A DNA stretch of 32,384 nucleotides from Flavobacteriaceae bacterium (GTDB lineage: Bacteria; Bacteroidota; Bacteroidia; Flavobacteriales; Flavobacteriaceae): assembly GCA_002721275.1 (NCBI GenBank), contig PBJZ01000010.1:48708-81091 (forward strand). The letters are read 5' to 3'. Shown here in pieces: positions 11,065-21,474 of the stretch. A model generated the notes under the pieces. It saw only the letters and a list, made by a program, of their open reading frames with translations, had not been told where the DNA came from and ran no database searches. Position numbers and translations under genes: made by a program. Each line of letters begins with the position of its first letter. Positions within the stretch are counted from its first letter, which is position 1.

Positions 11065-12282
11065 ATGAAAGTATTTATTAGAATTTTTATGACTTTTCTT
11101 TTTATTCAAAACCATGTTGTTTGTCAGGATTTTAAGGCTAAACAAATAGGCTTGGAGAAAAAAAGCCAGAAGTTAAAAGAGGAAATAAATCAGATAAATT
11201 CTCTTTTATTTTTAAATAAAAAAATTAAGAAATCAACTTTAACTAAAGCTGAAGATGTAGAGTTAAAAATATCAATCAGAAAAGAATTGATAAGCATAAA
11301 TAATCAACAAGTAAATTCTCTTGAAAAATTAATTAATATTAATCAAAGAGATATATCAAAATATAGAAAAGATATTGAAAAGCTAAAAACTGACTACTCA
11401 GAGATGATCGATAACGCTTACAAAAGTAAATCAAAGCAAAATAGATTAATATTTATTTTTTCCTCCGAAAATTTTTTACAAGCATATAAAAGACTAAATT
11501 ATTTGAATCAGTATAGTTCATATAGAAAAAAGCAGGTTCTTAACATAGAGAAGAAAACTAAAATTCTTCAAGAGTTAAATAAAGATTTAATAGTTCAGAA
11601 ACAAAAAAGAAGGGTTTTAGTTGAGAACAACAGACAAGAACAAAGAAAATTGATAGAGGAACAAAACCAGCAAAATAAAATTTTAGCTGATCTCAAGAAA
11701 AAGTCAAAAAGCTTTACTAAACAAATAAGAATTAAGCAGTTAAAAGCAGAGTCTATAGATAAAGAAATACAAAAATTGATTAGGGAGGCTATAGTCTTAT
11801 CAAATAAAAAAGAAAAAATTAACACTTCGGATGTTTTTAAATTGACTCCTGAGGCAAAACTTCTTGCTGATAATTTTAGATCCAATAAGGGTAAATTACC
11901 TTGGCCAGTATCTAAAGGTGTAATAATTCAAAAATATGGTATGCAGACACACCCCCTGGTAAAGACAACAAAAATAAAAAGTAGTGGAATAACCATAGCA
12001 TCCGTTGATAACGCAAAGGTCAGAACTGTGTTTGAAGGTCAAGTAATGGCGATTTTAAGTTTTAAAAACAGTAATCCTACGATACTTGTAAAGCATGGGA
12101 ATTATATAACGGCTTATAAAAATCTTTCTAAAGTTTACGTAAAAAAAGGGCAATATTTAGATTCAAAAGAGACAATTGGAGAGGTATTTACTAATTTAGA
12201 AACTGGAAGAACAATACTACAATTTAGTGTCTTTAATGCTATGAAGCCAGAAAATCCAACTTCCTGGTTATACAATAAATAA
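11065..12282 (+). CDS. EnvC-like murein hydrolase activator / M23 peptidase-domain protein
   Basis: Signal peptide, long coiled coil, C-terminal M23 (LytM-like) domain (LPWPVSKGVIIQKYGMQTHPLVKTTKIKSSGITI...VLVKHGNYITAYKNLSKVYVKKGQ). Confidence 0.85.
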   Translation: MKVFIRIFMTFLFIQNHVVCQDFKAKQIGLEKKSQKLKEEINQINSLLFLNKKIKKSTLTKAEDVELKISIRKELISINNQQVNSLEKLININQRDISKYRKDIEKLKTDYSEMIDNAYKSKSKQNRLIFIFSSENFLQAYKRLNYLNQYSSYRKKQVLNIEKKTKILQELNKDLIVQKQKRRVLVENNRQEQRKLIEEQNQQNKILADLKKKSKSFTKQIRIKQLKAESIDKEIQKLIREAIVLSNKKEKINTSDVFKLTPEAKLLADNFRSNKGKLPWPVSKGVIIQKYGMQTHPLVKTTKIKSSGITIASVDNAKVRTVFEGQVMAILSFKNSNPTILVKHGNYITAYKNLSKVYVKKGQYLDSKETIGEVFTNLETGRTILQFSVFNAMKPENPTSWLYNK

Positions 12283-12285
12283 CAT

Positions 12286-13050
12286 TTAATTTTCCTTTAA
12301 ATACCATGCTTCTTTACCCAGCTCGTATTTAACGTAATATAACAAATTCATCGCTTCTTTCTTAGACTTAAATCTTCCATATGCAACACGAAACATGCCC
12401 TTTGGATTTAAATCAGTAAATGATGACTTGAAGCCTTCTCGTTTTAAATTTCTTATTTTTCTTACAGCAAATGATTTATTTCTGAAAGTTCCAGCAATGA
12501 TACTATAATGGGTTTCATTTAATAAAGGTTCGTCATTATCTTCAACATCACCTACAATTAATGAAATAGAACTCAACGATCCTAAATTAAATGTTGATGA
12601 TTGAATGTTTTTTTGAATTTTTCTTTGTGCCATTTGTTGGTTCAGAAATCTCTGGTCTTGTATGTAACGATCCCCTAGAAAGATTCCTGAAACAGATAAT
12701 GAAATCAGAACAATAAAAATTGCTGTGTATTTTAAAAATGAATTTATCTTCTGTTTGCTGTTGCTGAGAGTGAAAATTAATTTTGTATCTGATTTCGTAA
12801 TAGGATAAATTCTTGTTTTTTTTGGTGAATAAAGGGGCAGCTTATTGAAAATTCTCAATCCAAAAGATGCATCATCAAAGTTCACCCGATTAAATGGTTC
12901 AAACTGAATTTTGTTGTTTTTTAAACAACTTATTATTCCTATATTTTCGAGATAAAGGGGTTCTATTTTCAATTGTTTTCTCCAATTTTTGACTTCTTTT
13001 TGGATGAGATTTTGAGCTTTTTTATATTTAATTTTATTTTTTTTTTGCAA
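12286..13050 (-). CDS. C-terminal part of an HU-CCDC81/SPOR-domain protein (TM plus SPOR), frame-split from the next ORF
   Basis: Frame encodes second HU-like domain, TM FLKYTAIFIVLISLSVSGIFL, and SPOR-like YSIIAGTFRNKSFAVRKIRNLKREGFKSSFTDLNPKGMFRVAYGRFKSKKEA. The nominal start is only a TTG in the slippery A-run. Confidence 0.75.
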   Translation of the reverse strand: MQKKNKIKYKKAQNLIQKEVKNWRKQLKIEPLYLENIGIISCLKNNKIQFEPFNRVNFDDASFGLRIFNKLPLYSPKKTRIYPITKSDTKLIFTLSNSKQKINSFLKYTAIFIVLISLSVSGIFLGDRYIQDQRFLNQQMAQRKIQKNIQSSTFNLGSLSSISLIVGDVEDNDEPLLNETHYSIIAGTFRNKSFAVRKIRNLKREGFKSSFTDLNPKGMFRVAYGRFKSKKEAMNLLYYVKYELGKEAWYLKEN

Positions 13051-13243
13051 AATAATTGATTAACACTCCATCATTGCTAGTTAAAAGGCTATTAAATGTC
13101 AATTCTTTTCTTGGGGGAGTGAATTTTCCAGTTATTTTATTTACTTCGAAGCCAAATGACCTTGTCAAAAATGCTCCAAAATCTGGGATTGTTACACATT
13201 CGTAATCATATAAAAGTTCTTCAATATATTTTTCAAGGCCCAT
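13034..13243 (-). CDS. N-terminal part of the same HU-CCDC81/SPOR-domain protein
   Basis: MGLEKYIEELLYDYECVTIPDFGAFLTRSFGFEVNKITGKFTPPRKELTFNSLLTSNDGVLINYFAKKK* resembles the N-terminus of HU-CCDC81 domain proteins, then runs into a stop right after an A10 run. Confidence 0.75.
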   Translation of the reverse strand: MGLEKYIEELLYDYECVTIPDFGAFLTRSFGFEVNKITGKFTPPRKELTFNSLLTSNDGVLINYFAKKK

Positions 13244-13290
13244 ATCTCAAAAGTAACAAATTAATTTTTTTCGAATAATTTTTATTCCAT

Positions 13291-14259
13291 CTAATATCCA
13301 ATTTTTTTTCTGACCCTTTTAATTACTGATTCAGCTATTATTTTTGCATTTTGCGCTCCTTTATTGAGGATTAAATTAACCTCGTCAGGATCAGCAATAA
13401 AAGAGTTAAAAAGCTTTCTTTCCTGTTTAAATTTGTTTAGTATTTCTTCAAGCAATATATTTTTTGCTGCTCCGTATCCAAAACCCCCGTTTAAATACAT
13501 AGATTTCATTTCTTCAATGTTTTCATCAGAGGCAACTAGTGAGTAAATTTTAAATACAGTACATTTATTTGGATCTTTTGGTTTTTCGATTGAGATACTA
13601 TCAGTTTTAATGCTCATTATTTGCTTTTTTAGCTCATCATCAGATAGAAATATATTAATTGTATTATTTTTTGATTTACTCATTTTACCACCATCAATAC
13701 CGGGTATTATTTTGTGTTTTTCTCGAATTATTGGAGAAGGAATAACAAATGTCTCACCATTATCTAAATTAAATTTTGAAGCAACTTTTCTAGTTATTTC
13801 TATATGTTGTAATTGGTCATTTCCAACGGGAACATATTCTGCATCATACAGTAATATATCTGCAGCCATTAGCAAAGGATAACTAAATAAACCGGTATTT
13901 ACATTTTTAAGATTTTCAGATTTATCTTTGAATGAATGAGCAAGTGTGAGTCTTTGGTAGGGGTAATAGCAGGAGAGATACCAAGAGAGTTCGGTTACTA
14001 AAGGCACATCACTTTGCCTGTAGAATACCGTTTTATCAGTATCTAATCCGAAAGCCAACCATGCAGCAGCTGTTGCTAAAGTATTCTGTTTTAGTACACT
14101 CGCATTTTTTATTTGAGTTAATGAATGAAGGTCAGCTATAAACAAAAATGATTCATTTTCTCCTTTTTTAGAGAGTTCTATTGCAGGAATTATTGCACCT
14201 AGAATATTTCCTAAATGTGGAGTACCAGTCGATTGTACTCCAGTTAAAATTCTGGACAT
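13291..14259 (-). CDS. trpS: Tryptophanyl-tRNA synthetase
   Basis: ILTGVQSTGTPHLGNILGAI, VPVGNDQLQHIEITR, GGKMSKSKNNTI (KMSKS). Confidence 0.98.
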   Translation of the reverse strand: MSRILTGVQSTGTPHLGNILGAIIPAIELSKKGENESFLFIADLHSLTQIKNASVLKQNTLATAAAWLAFGLDTDKTVFYRQSDVPLVTELSWYLSCYYPYQRLTLAHSFKDKSENLKNVNTGLFSYPLLMAADILLYDAEYVPVGNDQLQHIEITRKVASKFNLDNGETFVIPSPIIREKHKIIPGIDGGKMSKSKNNTINIFLSDDELKKQIMSIKTDSISIEKPKDPNKCTVFKIYSLVASDENIEEMKSMYLNGGFGYGAAKNILLEEILNKFKQERKLFNSFIADPDEVNLILNKGAQNAKIIAESVIKRVRKKIGY

Positions 14260-14276
14260 AGATTTTAATATTGTAA

Positions 14277-14284
14277 CAAAGTTA
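14277..14284 (-). promoter_or_regulatory. Bacteroidetes-type -7 element (TAACTTTG) upstream of trpS
   Basis: Minus-strand TAACTTTG matches TAnnTTTG, 17 nt upstream of the trpS ATG. Confidence 0.45.
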
Positions 14285-14356
14285 AATTTTTTATTTACAG
14301 CTTGATTATATTTTTAAATTACGCTTTGTATATTCGATATTCATTAAATCCAATAA

Positions 14357-15142
14357 ATGAGTTTTTTAAAGCGTTTCGCATTAATACTATGGAGAATTTG
14401 GTTTTACCTATTGTGTTCGATTCCTGTCATCTTCTTTTTCCCAATTTTAGTTGTAGTAATATTTCTGCCTAATGGTTATAATATCATTTTTTGGTATGCC
14501 AGAAACATATGGGCATCTTTTATTTTAACTGGGATGGGGTTTTATATTAAAAAACATCAAATCCCAAAATTAAACGAAAAGCAATCGTATTTATTGGTTG
14601 CAAATCATTCAAGTTATATTGATCCATTTGTCATGTTAAGACTATTCAAAACCCCATTTGTATTTGTGGGGAAAAAAGAATTAGATAAGATTCCTTTTTT
14701 TGGTTTTTTATATAAGAGAGCAGCTATTCTAGTCGATAGAAGTAAAAAAGAAAGTCGTTTTGCAGTCTACGGAAAAGCAAATAATAAATTAGACACGGGT
14801 TATAGTGTTTGTATTTTTCCTGAAAAGGAATATGTGAACGAAAACAATATTTTGAATGAGTTCAAACATGGAGCATTTAAACTTGCTATAGCGCACAAAC
14901 TCCCAGTTTTACCGATGGTTTTTTATGACTGCAAAAGAAAATTTCCATGGTATACAACTCATGGATATCCTGGATATTTACGTGTAACAATTTTTAATCC
15001 CATTCAAACCAAAGATTTGAAAGCCGAGGATTACAAAAGATTAATGGAGGATACAAGATTATTTATTCAAAAAAAATTGATAGCTGACCCACAAAAGGCT
15101 GCTATAAAAGCAGTGGAAGTATGGAAAAAAATGAAAAGTTAA
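14357..15142 (+). CDS. plsC: 1-acyl-sn-glycerol-3-phosphate acyltransferase
   Basis: NHSSYIDPF (NHxxxxD), FVGKKELDKIPFFG, FPEKEY, and PlsC fold pattern. Confidence 0.92.
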   Translation: MSFLKRFALILWRIWFYLLCSIPVIFFFPILVVVIFLPNGYNIIFWYARNIWASFILTGMGFYIKKHQIPKLNEKQSYLLVANHSSYIDPFVMLRLFKTPFVFVGKKELDKIPFFGFLYKRAAILVDRSKKESRFAVYGKANNKLDTGYSVCIFPEKEYVNENNILNEFKHGAFKLAIAHKLPVLPMVFYDCKRKFPWYTTHGYPGYLRVTIFNPIQTKDLKAEDYKRLMEDTRLFIQKKLIADPQKAAIKAVEVWKKMKS

Positions 15143-15151
15143 TAAATGAAA

Positions 15152-16159
15152 TTATGAGTTTAAAGCTTTTATTGTATCCATTATTTTTAACTCAATTTCA
15201 TCCATAAGATCTGGATTATCTGCTAAAAGTGCTTTAACTGAATCCCTACCTTGGCCAAGTCTATTTTCCCCATAACTGAACCAAGAGCCACTTTTGCTTA
15301 TGATTTCATAGTTCACACCAAGATCAATTATTTCTCCAATTTTAGAAATTCCCTCACCATACAAAATATCGAATTCGGTAGTTTTAAATGGTGGAGCCAC
15401 TTTGTTTTTAACAACCTTTACCCTAGTCTTGTTGCCCATCACTTCAGCTTCTGTATTTTTTATCTGGGTAGATCTTCTAATATCAAGCCTAACAGATGCA
15501 TAAAATTTAAGTGCATTCCCACCAGTTGTAGTTTCAGGATTCCCAAACATAACCCCAATTTTTTCTCTTAGTTGATTTATAAAAAAAACTGTACAATTAG
15601 TTTTACTAATCGATCCAGTTAACTTTCTTAATGCCTGAGACATTAATCTGGCGTGGAGTCCCATTTTTGAGTCTCCCATCTCACCTTCAATTTCACTCTT
15701 AGGGGTTAGTGCAGCTACAGAATCTATAACTACAGCATCAACGGCTCCGGAACGTATTAAGTTGTCTGCGATTTCAAGGGCCTGTTCACCATGATCTGGT
15801 TGAGAAATAATTAATTCATTAATATCTACACCTAATTTTTCAGCATAAAAACGATCAAATGCATGTTCTGCGTCAATAAATGCTGCGACCCCTCCACTTT
15901 TTTGGCATTCGGCTATCGCATGTAAAGTCAGAGTTGTTTTTCCTGAAGATTCTGGACCATAAATTTCAATAACTCTTCCCTTTGGATACCCCCCTACTCC
16001 CAATGCAATATCAAGACCTATAGATCCTGAGGAAATAGCCTCTGTCTCAACTACAGCCTCGTCTCCAAGCTTCATAACAGCACCTTTACCATATGTTTTA
16101 TCTAACTTATCTAAAGTTAATTTCAATGCTTTGATCTTCGCTGATTTATCGTCTGTCAT
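15152..16159 (-). CDS. recA: Recombinase A
   Basis: [23 protein letters not shown] Walker [56 protein letters not shown]. Confidence 0.99.
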   Translation of the reverse strand: MTDDKSAKIKALKLTLDKLDKTYGKGAVMKLGDEAVVETEAISSGSIGLDIALGVGGYPKGRVIEIYGPESSGKTTLTLHAIAECQKSGGVAAFIDAEHAFDRFYAEKLGVDINELIISQPDHGEQALEIADNLIRSGAVDAVVIDSVAALTPKSEIEGEMGDSKMGLHARLMSQALRKLTGSISKTNCTVFFINQLREKIGVMFGNPETTTGGNALKFYASVRLDIRRSTQIKNTEAEVMGNKTRVKVVKNKVAPPFKTTEFDILYGEGISKIGEIIDLGVNYEIISKSGSWFSYGENRLGQGRDSVKALLADNPDLMDEIELKIMDTIKALNS

Positions 16160-16214
16160 TTAATTGTCGTTTAACACTAAAGTAATATTTTTTATATTTA
16201 TATTTTACGAAAAT

Positions 16215-17543
16215 ATGAGAAAGATATCAATAAATTTAATCCTAATTCTTAGTTTAAACATTTCAGCTCAAGAGATTCTCCCACTCAAGAAAAGAGCAGA
16301 AGTAATTAACGAGATTCAATATGATAGACTAACTAATTTATTACCCAATATTATGAAAAAAAATAATATCGACATGTGGGTGATAATGACAAGGGAATAT
16401 AATGAGGATCCTGTGATTAAAACCATGTTACCCCCTACATGGCTTAATGCAAGAAGAAGAACAATACTCGTCTTTTCTATAAATGAAAAAACTGGAAAAT
16501 TTAAATCTGTTGCAATTACAAGATATCCATTTGGAAAAAATATACCATCAATATGGGTCAAGGAAGAACAGCCAGATCAACTAAAGGCTTTAAGCGATTA
16601 TATTCAAAAAGAAAATCCAAAAAAAATAGGAATTAATATTTCGAAATATGAGTCTTTATCTGATGGTTTAAGTAAAAATGCTTACGATGAATTATATAAA
16701 TCATTATCAAAAAAATTTCAAAATAGATTGGTGTCTGCTGAAAAACTATCAATTGCCTGGATTGAAACCAGAACAAGTCTAGAAATGAAAGTCTTTTCAA
16801 AGCTTGTTGAGATAAGTAATAATATTATCAGGGAAGCCTTTTCATCCAAGGTTATTACTCCTGGTATTACAACAACCGATGATGTAGTATGGTGGATGAG
16901 AGAAAAAGTGATTGAGATGGGGATCAAGACTTGGTTTCATCCAACGGTTGATATTCAAAGAAAAGATGGGAGTGATTTATATGCCTTTGGTGGCAAATCA
17001 AAGTTTGATATAATTCAGCCCGGAGATATAATACATTGTGATTTTGGGATTAGTTATTTAACACTAAATACCGATTGTCAGCAACTTGCATATGTTCTTA
17101 AACCAGACGAGAAAACTCCACCCAAATTTCTTGTTAATGCTCTAATAGAAGGTAATCAAGTACAAGACATTTTTACTAATAATTTCGTGGAAGGAGCTAC
17201 TGGAAATCAGATACTTTCTAAATCACTAAAAGAGTCTATTAATAAGGGTTACAGACCTCAAATTTACACTCATCCATTGGGTCTTTTTGGTCATTCTGCA
17301 GGAACAGCCTTTGGAATGTGGGATTCACAGAATGGAGTCCCCCATTCAGGAGAACACCCACTAAAAAAAAATACCGCCTATGCAATAGAGCTTAACACCA
17401 CTGTTTTTATTCCAGAATGGGATAAGGATATAAGAATAATGTTAGAGGTCCCTGGCTTTTTTGGAGAAGATGGATTTAGATATATTAATGGAAGGCAAAC
17501 TGAATTTATATTAGTTGGGTCAAAACCTAGATATTTAGAATAA
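16215..17543 (+). CDS. M24-family Xaa-Pro aminopeptidase-like secreted protein
   Basis: Signal peptide MRKISINLILILSLNISAQ, creatinase-like N-domain and M24 metal-site pattern (DIIHCDFGISYLTLNTDCQQ; THPLGLFGHSAGTAFG). ATG at 16215. Confidence 0.82.
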   Translation: MRKISINLILILSLNISAQEILPLKKRAEVINEIQYDRLTNLLPNIMKKNNIDMWVIMTREYNEDPVIKTMLPPTWLNARRRTILVFSINEKTGKFKSVAITRYPFGKNIPSIWVKEEQPDQLKALSDYIQKENPKKIGINISKYESLSDGLSKNAYDELYKSLSKKFQNRLVSAEKLSIAWIETRTSLEMKVFSKLVEISNNIIREAFSSKVITPGITTTDDVVWWMREKVIEMGIKTWFHPTVDIQRKDGSDLYAFGGKSKFDIIQPGDIIHCDFGISYLTLNTDCQQLAYVLKPDEKTPPKFLVNALIEGNQVQDIFTNNFVEGATGNQILSKSLKESINKGYRPQIYTHPLGLFGHSAGTAFGMWDSQNGVPHSGEHPLKKNTAYAIELNTTVFIPEWDKDIRIMLEVPGFFGEDGFRYINGRQTEFILVGSKPRYLE

Positions 17544-17582
17544 TACTACCTTTATACTTTATTTAATTTAAAATAGTATAGC

Positions 17583-18611
17583 ATGCAACTGTACAATAAA
17601 TTAAGTTCATCAGAGCGCTCAAAAATAATTGAAAAATCAGGAAAAGAAAGATTGGTCCTTTCTTTTTATCAATATGCAAATATTTTAAACCCAGAAATTT
17701 TTAGAAACCATATTTTTATTGAATGGAACAAAATGGATATCTTGGGAAGAATATATGTCGCCAAAGAAGGAATTAATGCACAAATTTCGCTACCTTCTAT
17801 AAATCTCAAGCTTTTTCAAAATCATTTAGAATCTATTTCTTTTTTAAAAGGTGTAAGACTAAATATTGCAATTGAACACAATAATAAATCTTTTTTAAAA
17901 TTAACTATTAAAGTAAAAAATAAGATTGTTTCAGATGGAATAAATGACCCTACTTTTGACGTCACTAAACGAGGGACCCATGTTAATGCAACTCAGTTTA
18001 ATAGATTATTAAAAGATCCAAATACAATTTGCATCGATATGAGAAACCATTATGAGAGTGAGATAGGGTTTTTTGAAGGAGCAGTTAAGCCAGATGTTGA
18101 CACCTTCAGAGACTCTCTTCCTCTTATTGAAAAATCAGTGGTTAAAAATAAAGAAAATAAGAATCTTTTAATGTATTGTACTGGTGGTATTAGATGTGAA
18201 AAAGCCAGTGCATATTTTAGGCATAAGGGTTTTGAAAAAGTTTTTCAGCTTGAAGGTGGTATAATTGAATATGCAAAACAAGTTAGAGATCAAAAAATTG
18301 AAAATAAGTTCAGGGGAAAAAATTTTGTATTTGATGAAAGAAGGTCAGAAAGAATTTCAACTGATATTGTATCAAAATGTCATCAATGTGGTAATCCAAG
18401 CGATAATCACATAAATTGTGCTAATGATGCATGTCATTTATTATTTATTCAATGTGAAAAATGTCAAATTCAGAATAATAAATGTTGTTGTGAAAAATGC
18501 AAAGAGATTAAGAGTCTTCCTTTAAATATCCAAAAGAATATGAGAAAAGGAACTCATAATAGTAATAAAATATTTAAAAAAGGCAGGTCAAAACATTTAA
18601 AATTTAAATAG
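17583..18611 (+). CDS. trhO: Rhodanese-related tRNA uridine 5-hydroxylase (TrhO/YceA family)
   Basis: GRIYVAKEGINAQIS, DMRNHYESEIGFFEGA, MYCTGGIRCEKASAYFRHKGFEKVFQLEGGI, C-terminal Cys-rich tail. Confidence 0.95.
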   Translation: MQLYNKLSSSERSKIIEKSGKERLVLSFYQYANILNPEIFRNHIFIEWNKMDILGRIYVAKEGINAQISLPSINLKLFQNHLESISFLKGVRLNIAIEHNNKSFLKLTIKVKNKIVSDGINDPTFDVTKRGTHVNATQFNRLLKDPNTICIDMRNHYESEIGFFEGAVKPDVDTFRDSLPLIEKSVVKNKENKNLLMYCTGGIRCEKASAYFRHKGFEKVFQLEGGIIEYAKQVRDQKIENKFRGKNFVFDERRSERISTDIVSKCHQCGNPSDNHINCANDACHLLFIQCEKCQIQNNKCCCEKCKEIKSLPLNIQKNMRKGTHNSNKIFKKGRSKHLKFK

Positions 18612-18635
18612 ATTATCTGTAAATGTATATTAAAA

Positions 18636-19130
18636 ATGAAAAGAAATAGAAATTTATATTTACTCCTATTTACTATAATTTTTCAATTCTGTGCTGACAA
18701 CTCCGTTTATAAAAGTTACAAGGATTTCGAAAATGGATGGAAATTAAATGATACTGTTTTTTTCAAATTTAGAACTTCGGTTGATAAAAAATGTGATATC
18801 CAATTTCATATCAGAAATGACAATGATTATCAATATTCAAATCTTTTTCTTATTGCCTCATTAGAAGAGGATAATTATGAGGTTAGAAAGGATACACTAG
18901 AATATTTGATGGCTGATAAGGAAGGAAACTTATTGGGTAGACGATATGGTAATATTAGAGAAAGTTTTCTGACATGGGTTAATGAATTTGATTTTAAAAG
19001 TAATTCAGATTATTTAGTCACTATAAACCACGCAATGAGAAAAAACGGAGAAGAAAAAGGCATAAAATCATTACAAGGTATAATAACCTTAGGAATTAAG
19101 GTTTCTGAAAAAATTTATGATAATGAGTAA
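18636..19130 (+). CDS. gldH: Gliding motility lipoprotein GldH
   Basis: Lipobox IFQFCADNSV; YKSYKDFENGWKLNDTVFFKF and GKEGNLLGRRYGNIRE-like segment (EGNLLGRRYGNIRES); directly upstream of a class A PBP. Confidence 0.85.
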   Translation: MKRNRNLYLLLFTIIFQFCADNSVYKSYKDFENGWKLNDTVFFKFRTSVDKKCDIQFHIRNDNDYQYSNLFLIASLEEDNYEVRKDTLEYLMADKEGNLLGRRYGNIRESFLTWVNEFDFKSNSDYLVTINHAMRKNGEEKGIKSLQGIITLGIKVSEKIYDNE

Positions 19131-21426
19131 TAGTGTTAATTACCCAAAAATTGTTATTGTAGCAATCTGGTCTCTTATTGTAGTATCGATTTTTGTTGTT
19201 TTGTATGTTTTTTTCTCAGCAGCAAATGGCTCATTTGGTCCCATGCCTGATTTACAACAACTTGAAAATCCTAAAACTAATTTGGCAACACAAATAATTT
19301 CTTCTGACGGAGAAATTTTAGGTAAATTTTACTACCAAGACAACAGAACACCCATTCAATTCGATGAGCTTCCCACGAACATTGTTAATGCTTTAATTGC
19401 TACTGAAGATGAGAGGTTTTATGATCATTCTGGAATTGATTGGAAAAGAACTATAAGTGCGGTTTTATTTCTTGGAAAAAGAGGTGGGGCTAGTACAATT
19501 ACTCAGCAGCTTGCTAGACAACTTTTTGTTGGGGTAAGATCTAGAAACCTTAAGGAAGCTATTATTCAAAAAATAAAAGAATGGGTTCTTTCTGTTCAGC
19601 TAGAAAGAAGATATACTAAAAAAGAAATAATAGCAATGTATCTAAATATATATGATTTTGGATATAATGCAGATGGAATCCGTTCAGCTGCAAAAATATT
19701 TTTTGATTCAAATCCATTAGAACTTAAAATTGAACAATCAGCAATGTTAATTGGAATGTTGAAGAACTCATCATATTATAATCCTATTAGAAGACCAGAG
19801 TTAGTTGAGAAAAGAAGAAATATTGTAATTAGACAAATGGTTCGTAATAAATATATAAATAAAGAATTTGCAGATTCTATTATAAAACTCCCACTTGAAA
19901 TCAAATATACCCCTGAATCTCATAGAGAGGGTTTAGCAACATATTTTAGGGCCTACTTACAAGAGTTTATGAAAGATTGGATAAATAAAAATCCAAAGGA
20001 AGATGGAACAAAATACAATATATATAGAGACGGGCTAAAAATTTTCACAACTATTGATTCCAAATTACAAGAAATTGGTGAAGAGGCTGTAAAAAGTCAT
20101 ATGAAAAATTTACAAAAAGAATTTTTCATTCAAAATAGACCATCAAATAATGAAACCGCTCCTTTCCTAGAATTAAGAGAAGGGCAGATTGATACTCTAA
20201 TGGAAAGATCAGCATATAGATCTGAACGTTGGAGAAATAAGGTTAATTCTGGTTGGGATAAGGATAAAATTTTATTAAATTTTACCGAACCTACAGAGAT
20301 GTCAGTATTTTCTTGGCGAGGTGAAATTGATACTGTAATGTCTCCAATGGATTCAATAAGGTATTACAAACATTTTTTAAGAGCCTCAATGATGTCCATG
20401 GAGCCACAGACAGGTCACGTTAAAGTTTGGATTGGGGGATATGATTATAAACATTTTCAATATGACCAGGTGAAGCAAGGGAAAAGACAAATAGGATCAA
20501 CATTCAAACCATTCCTATATGCAACTGCAATCGATCAGTTAAAGTTATCACCCTGTGATATTTTACCCGATGCACTTTTTTGTATTGAACCAATGAAACA
20601 CGGAAATATTGACGCTTGGTGTCCAAAAAATTCCGGTGATAAATATGGTCGTAACAGAACCTTAAAAAATGCATTAGCAAACTCAGTTAATACAATAAGC
20701 GCAAGACTTATGGATAAAGTTGGTCCAAGACCGGTTATTAATCTTGCAAAAAAAATGGGTATTAGTTCGAGAATACCACCTGTTCCCTCAATTGCACTTG
20801 GTACTCCTGATTTTAGTTTATTTGAAATGGTAGGTGCATATAGCACATTTGCTAATAGAGGAATTTATGTAAAACCAGTTATGGTCTCAAGAATTGAAGA
20901 CAAAAACGGAACTGTCATATATGAAAGTATACCAGAGACAGAAGATGTTTTATCTGAAGAGGCGGCATACGTCACAGTAAGTTTAATGAAAGGGGTTACT
21001 GAGCATGGTTCAGGAGCTAGATTAAGACATGCAGGCTTAGAAGAAGAGAGTTATATCTATAAAAATATAGTTACTGGCTATCCCTATATTTTCGAAAATC
21101 CAATAGCTGGAAAAACAGGAACCACTCAAAATCAGAGTGATGGTTGGTTTATGGGCATGGTTCCTAATCTGGTAACTGGAGTTTGGGTGGGAGGTGAAGA
21201 CCGATCAATTCATTTTGATGAAATTGCATATGGTCAAGGAGCAACAATGGCTTTACCAATATGGGGACAGTTTATGAAAAATGTATACCTAAATCCTGAG
21301 CTTGGAGTTTCAAATGAGGATTTTATGGAGCCTGGGAATCTCACAATTAATTTAGATTGTGAGAAATTTTCTAAACAAATTTTTTCAGATAATGAAGATG
21401 AGGATCTGGATAGTTTAGGGTTTTAA
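19117..21426 (+). CDS. Class A penicillin-binding protein 1A
   Basis: Glycosyltransferase motif ATEDERFYDHSGID and GGASTITQQLARQLF; transpeptidase GSTFKPFLY (SxxK), SVN, KTGTT. Start 19117 or 19123. Confidence 0.96.
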   Translation: MIMSNSVNYPKIVIVAIWSLIVVSIFVVLYVFFSAANGSFGPMPDLQQLENPKTNLATQIISSDGEILGKFYYQDNRTPIQFDELPTNIVNALIATEDERFYDHSGIDWKRTISAVLFLGKRGGASTITQQLARQLFVGVRSRNLKEAIIQKIKEWVLSVQLERRYTKKEIIAMYLNIYDFGYNADGIRSAAKIFFDSNPLELKIEQSAMLIGMLKNSSYYNPIRRPELVEKRRNIVIRQMVRNKYINKEFADSIIKLPLEIKYTPESHREGLATYFRAYLQEFMKDWINKNPKEDGTKYNIYRDGLKIFTTIDSKLQEIGEEAVKSHMKNLQKEFFIQNRPSNNETAPFLELREGQIDTLMERSAYRSERWRNKVNSGWDKDKILLNFTEPTEMSVFSWRGEIDTVMSPMDSIRYYKHFLRASMMSMEPQTGHVKVWIGGYDYKHFQYDQVKQGKRQIGSTFKPFLYATAIDQLKLSPCDILPDALFCIEPMKHGNIDAWCPKNSGDKYGRNRTLKNALANSVNTISARLMDKVGPRPVINLAKKMGISSRIPPVPSIALGTPDFSLFEMVGAYSTFANRGIYVKPVMVSRIEDKNGTVIYESIPETEDVLSEEAAYVTVSLMKGVTEHGSGARLRHAGLEEESYIYKNIVTGYPYIFENPIAGKTGTTQNQSDGWFMGMVPNLVTGVWVGGEDRSIHFDEIAYGQGATMALPIWGQFMKNVYLNPELGVSNEDFMEPGNLTINLDCEKFSKQIFSDNEDEDLDSLGF

Positions 21427-21474
21427 AATAGGGAATCCATTAAACTTTAACGATAAATTTTTTTCTGGAAATTT

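Noticed and set aside
15251-15571. 106-aa ORF antisense to recA
   Set aside because: Entirely within recA; composition is that of a shadow ORF. No independent support.
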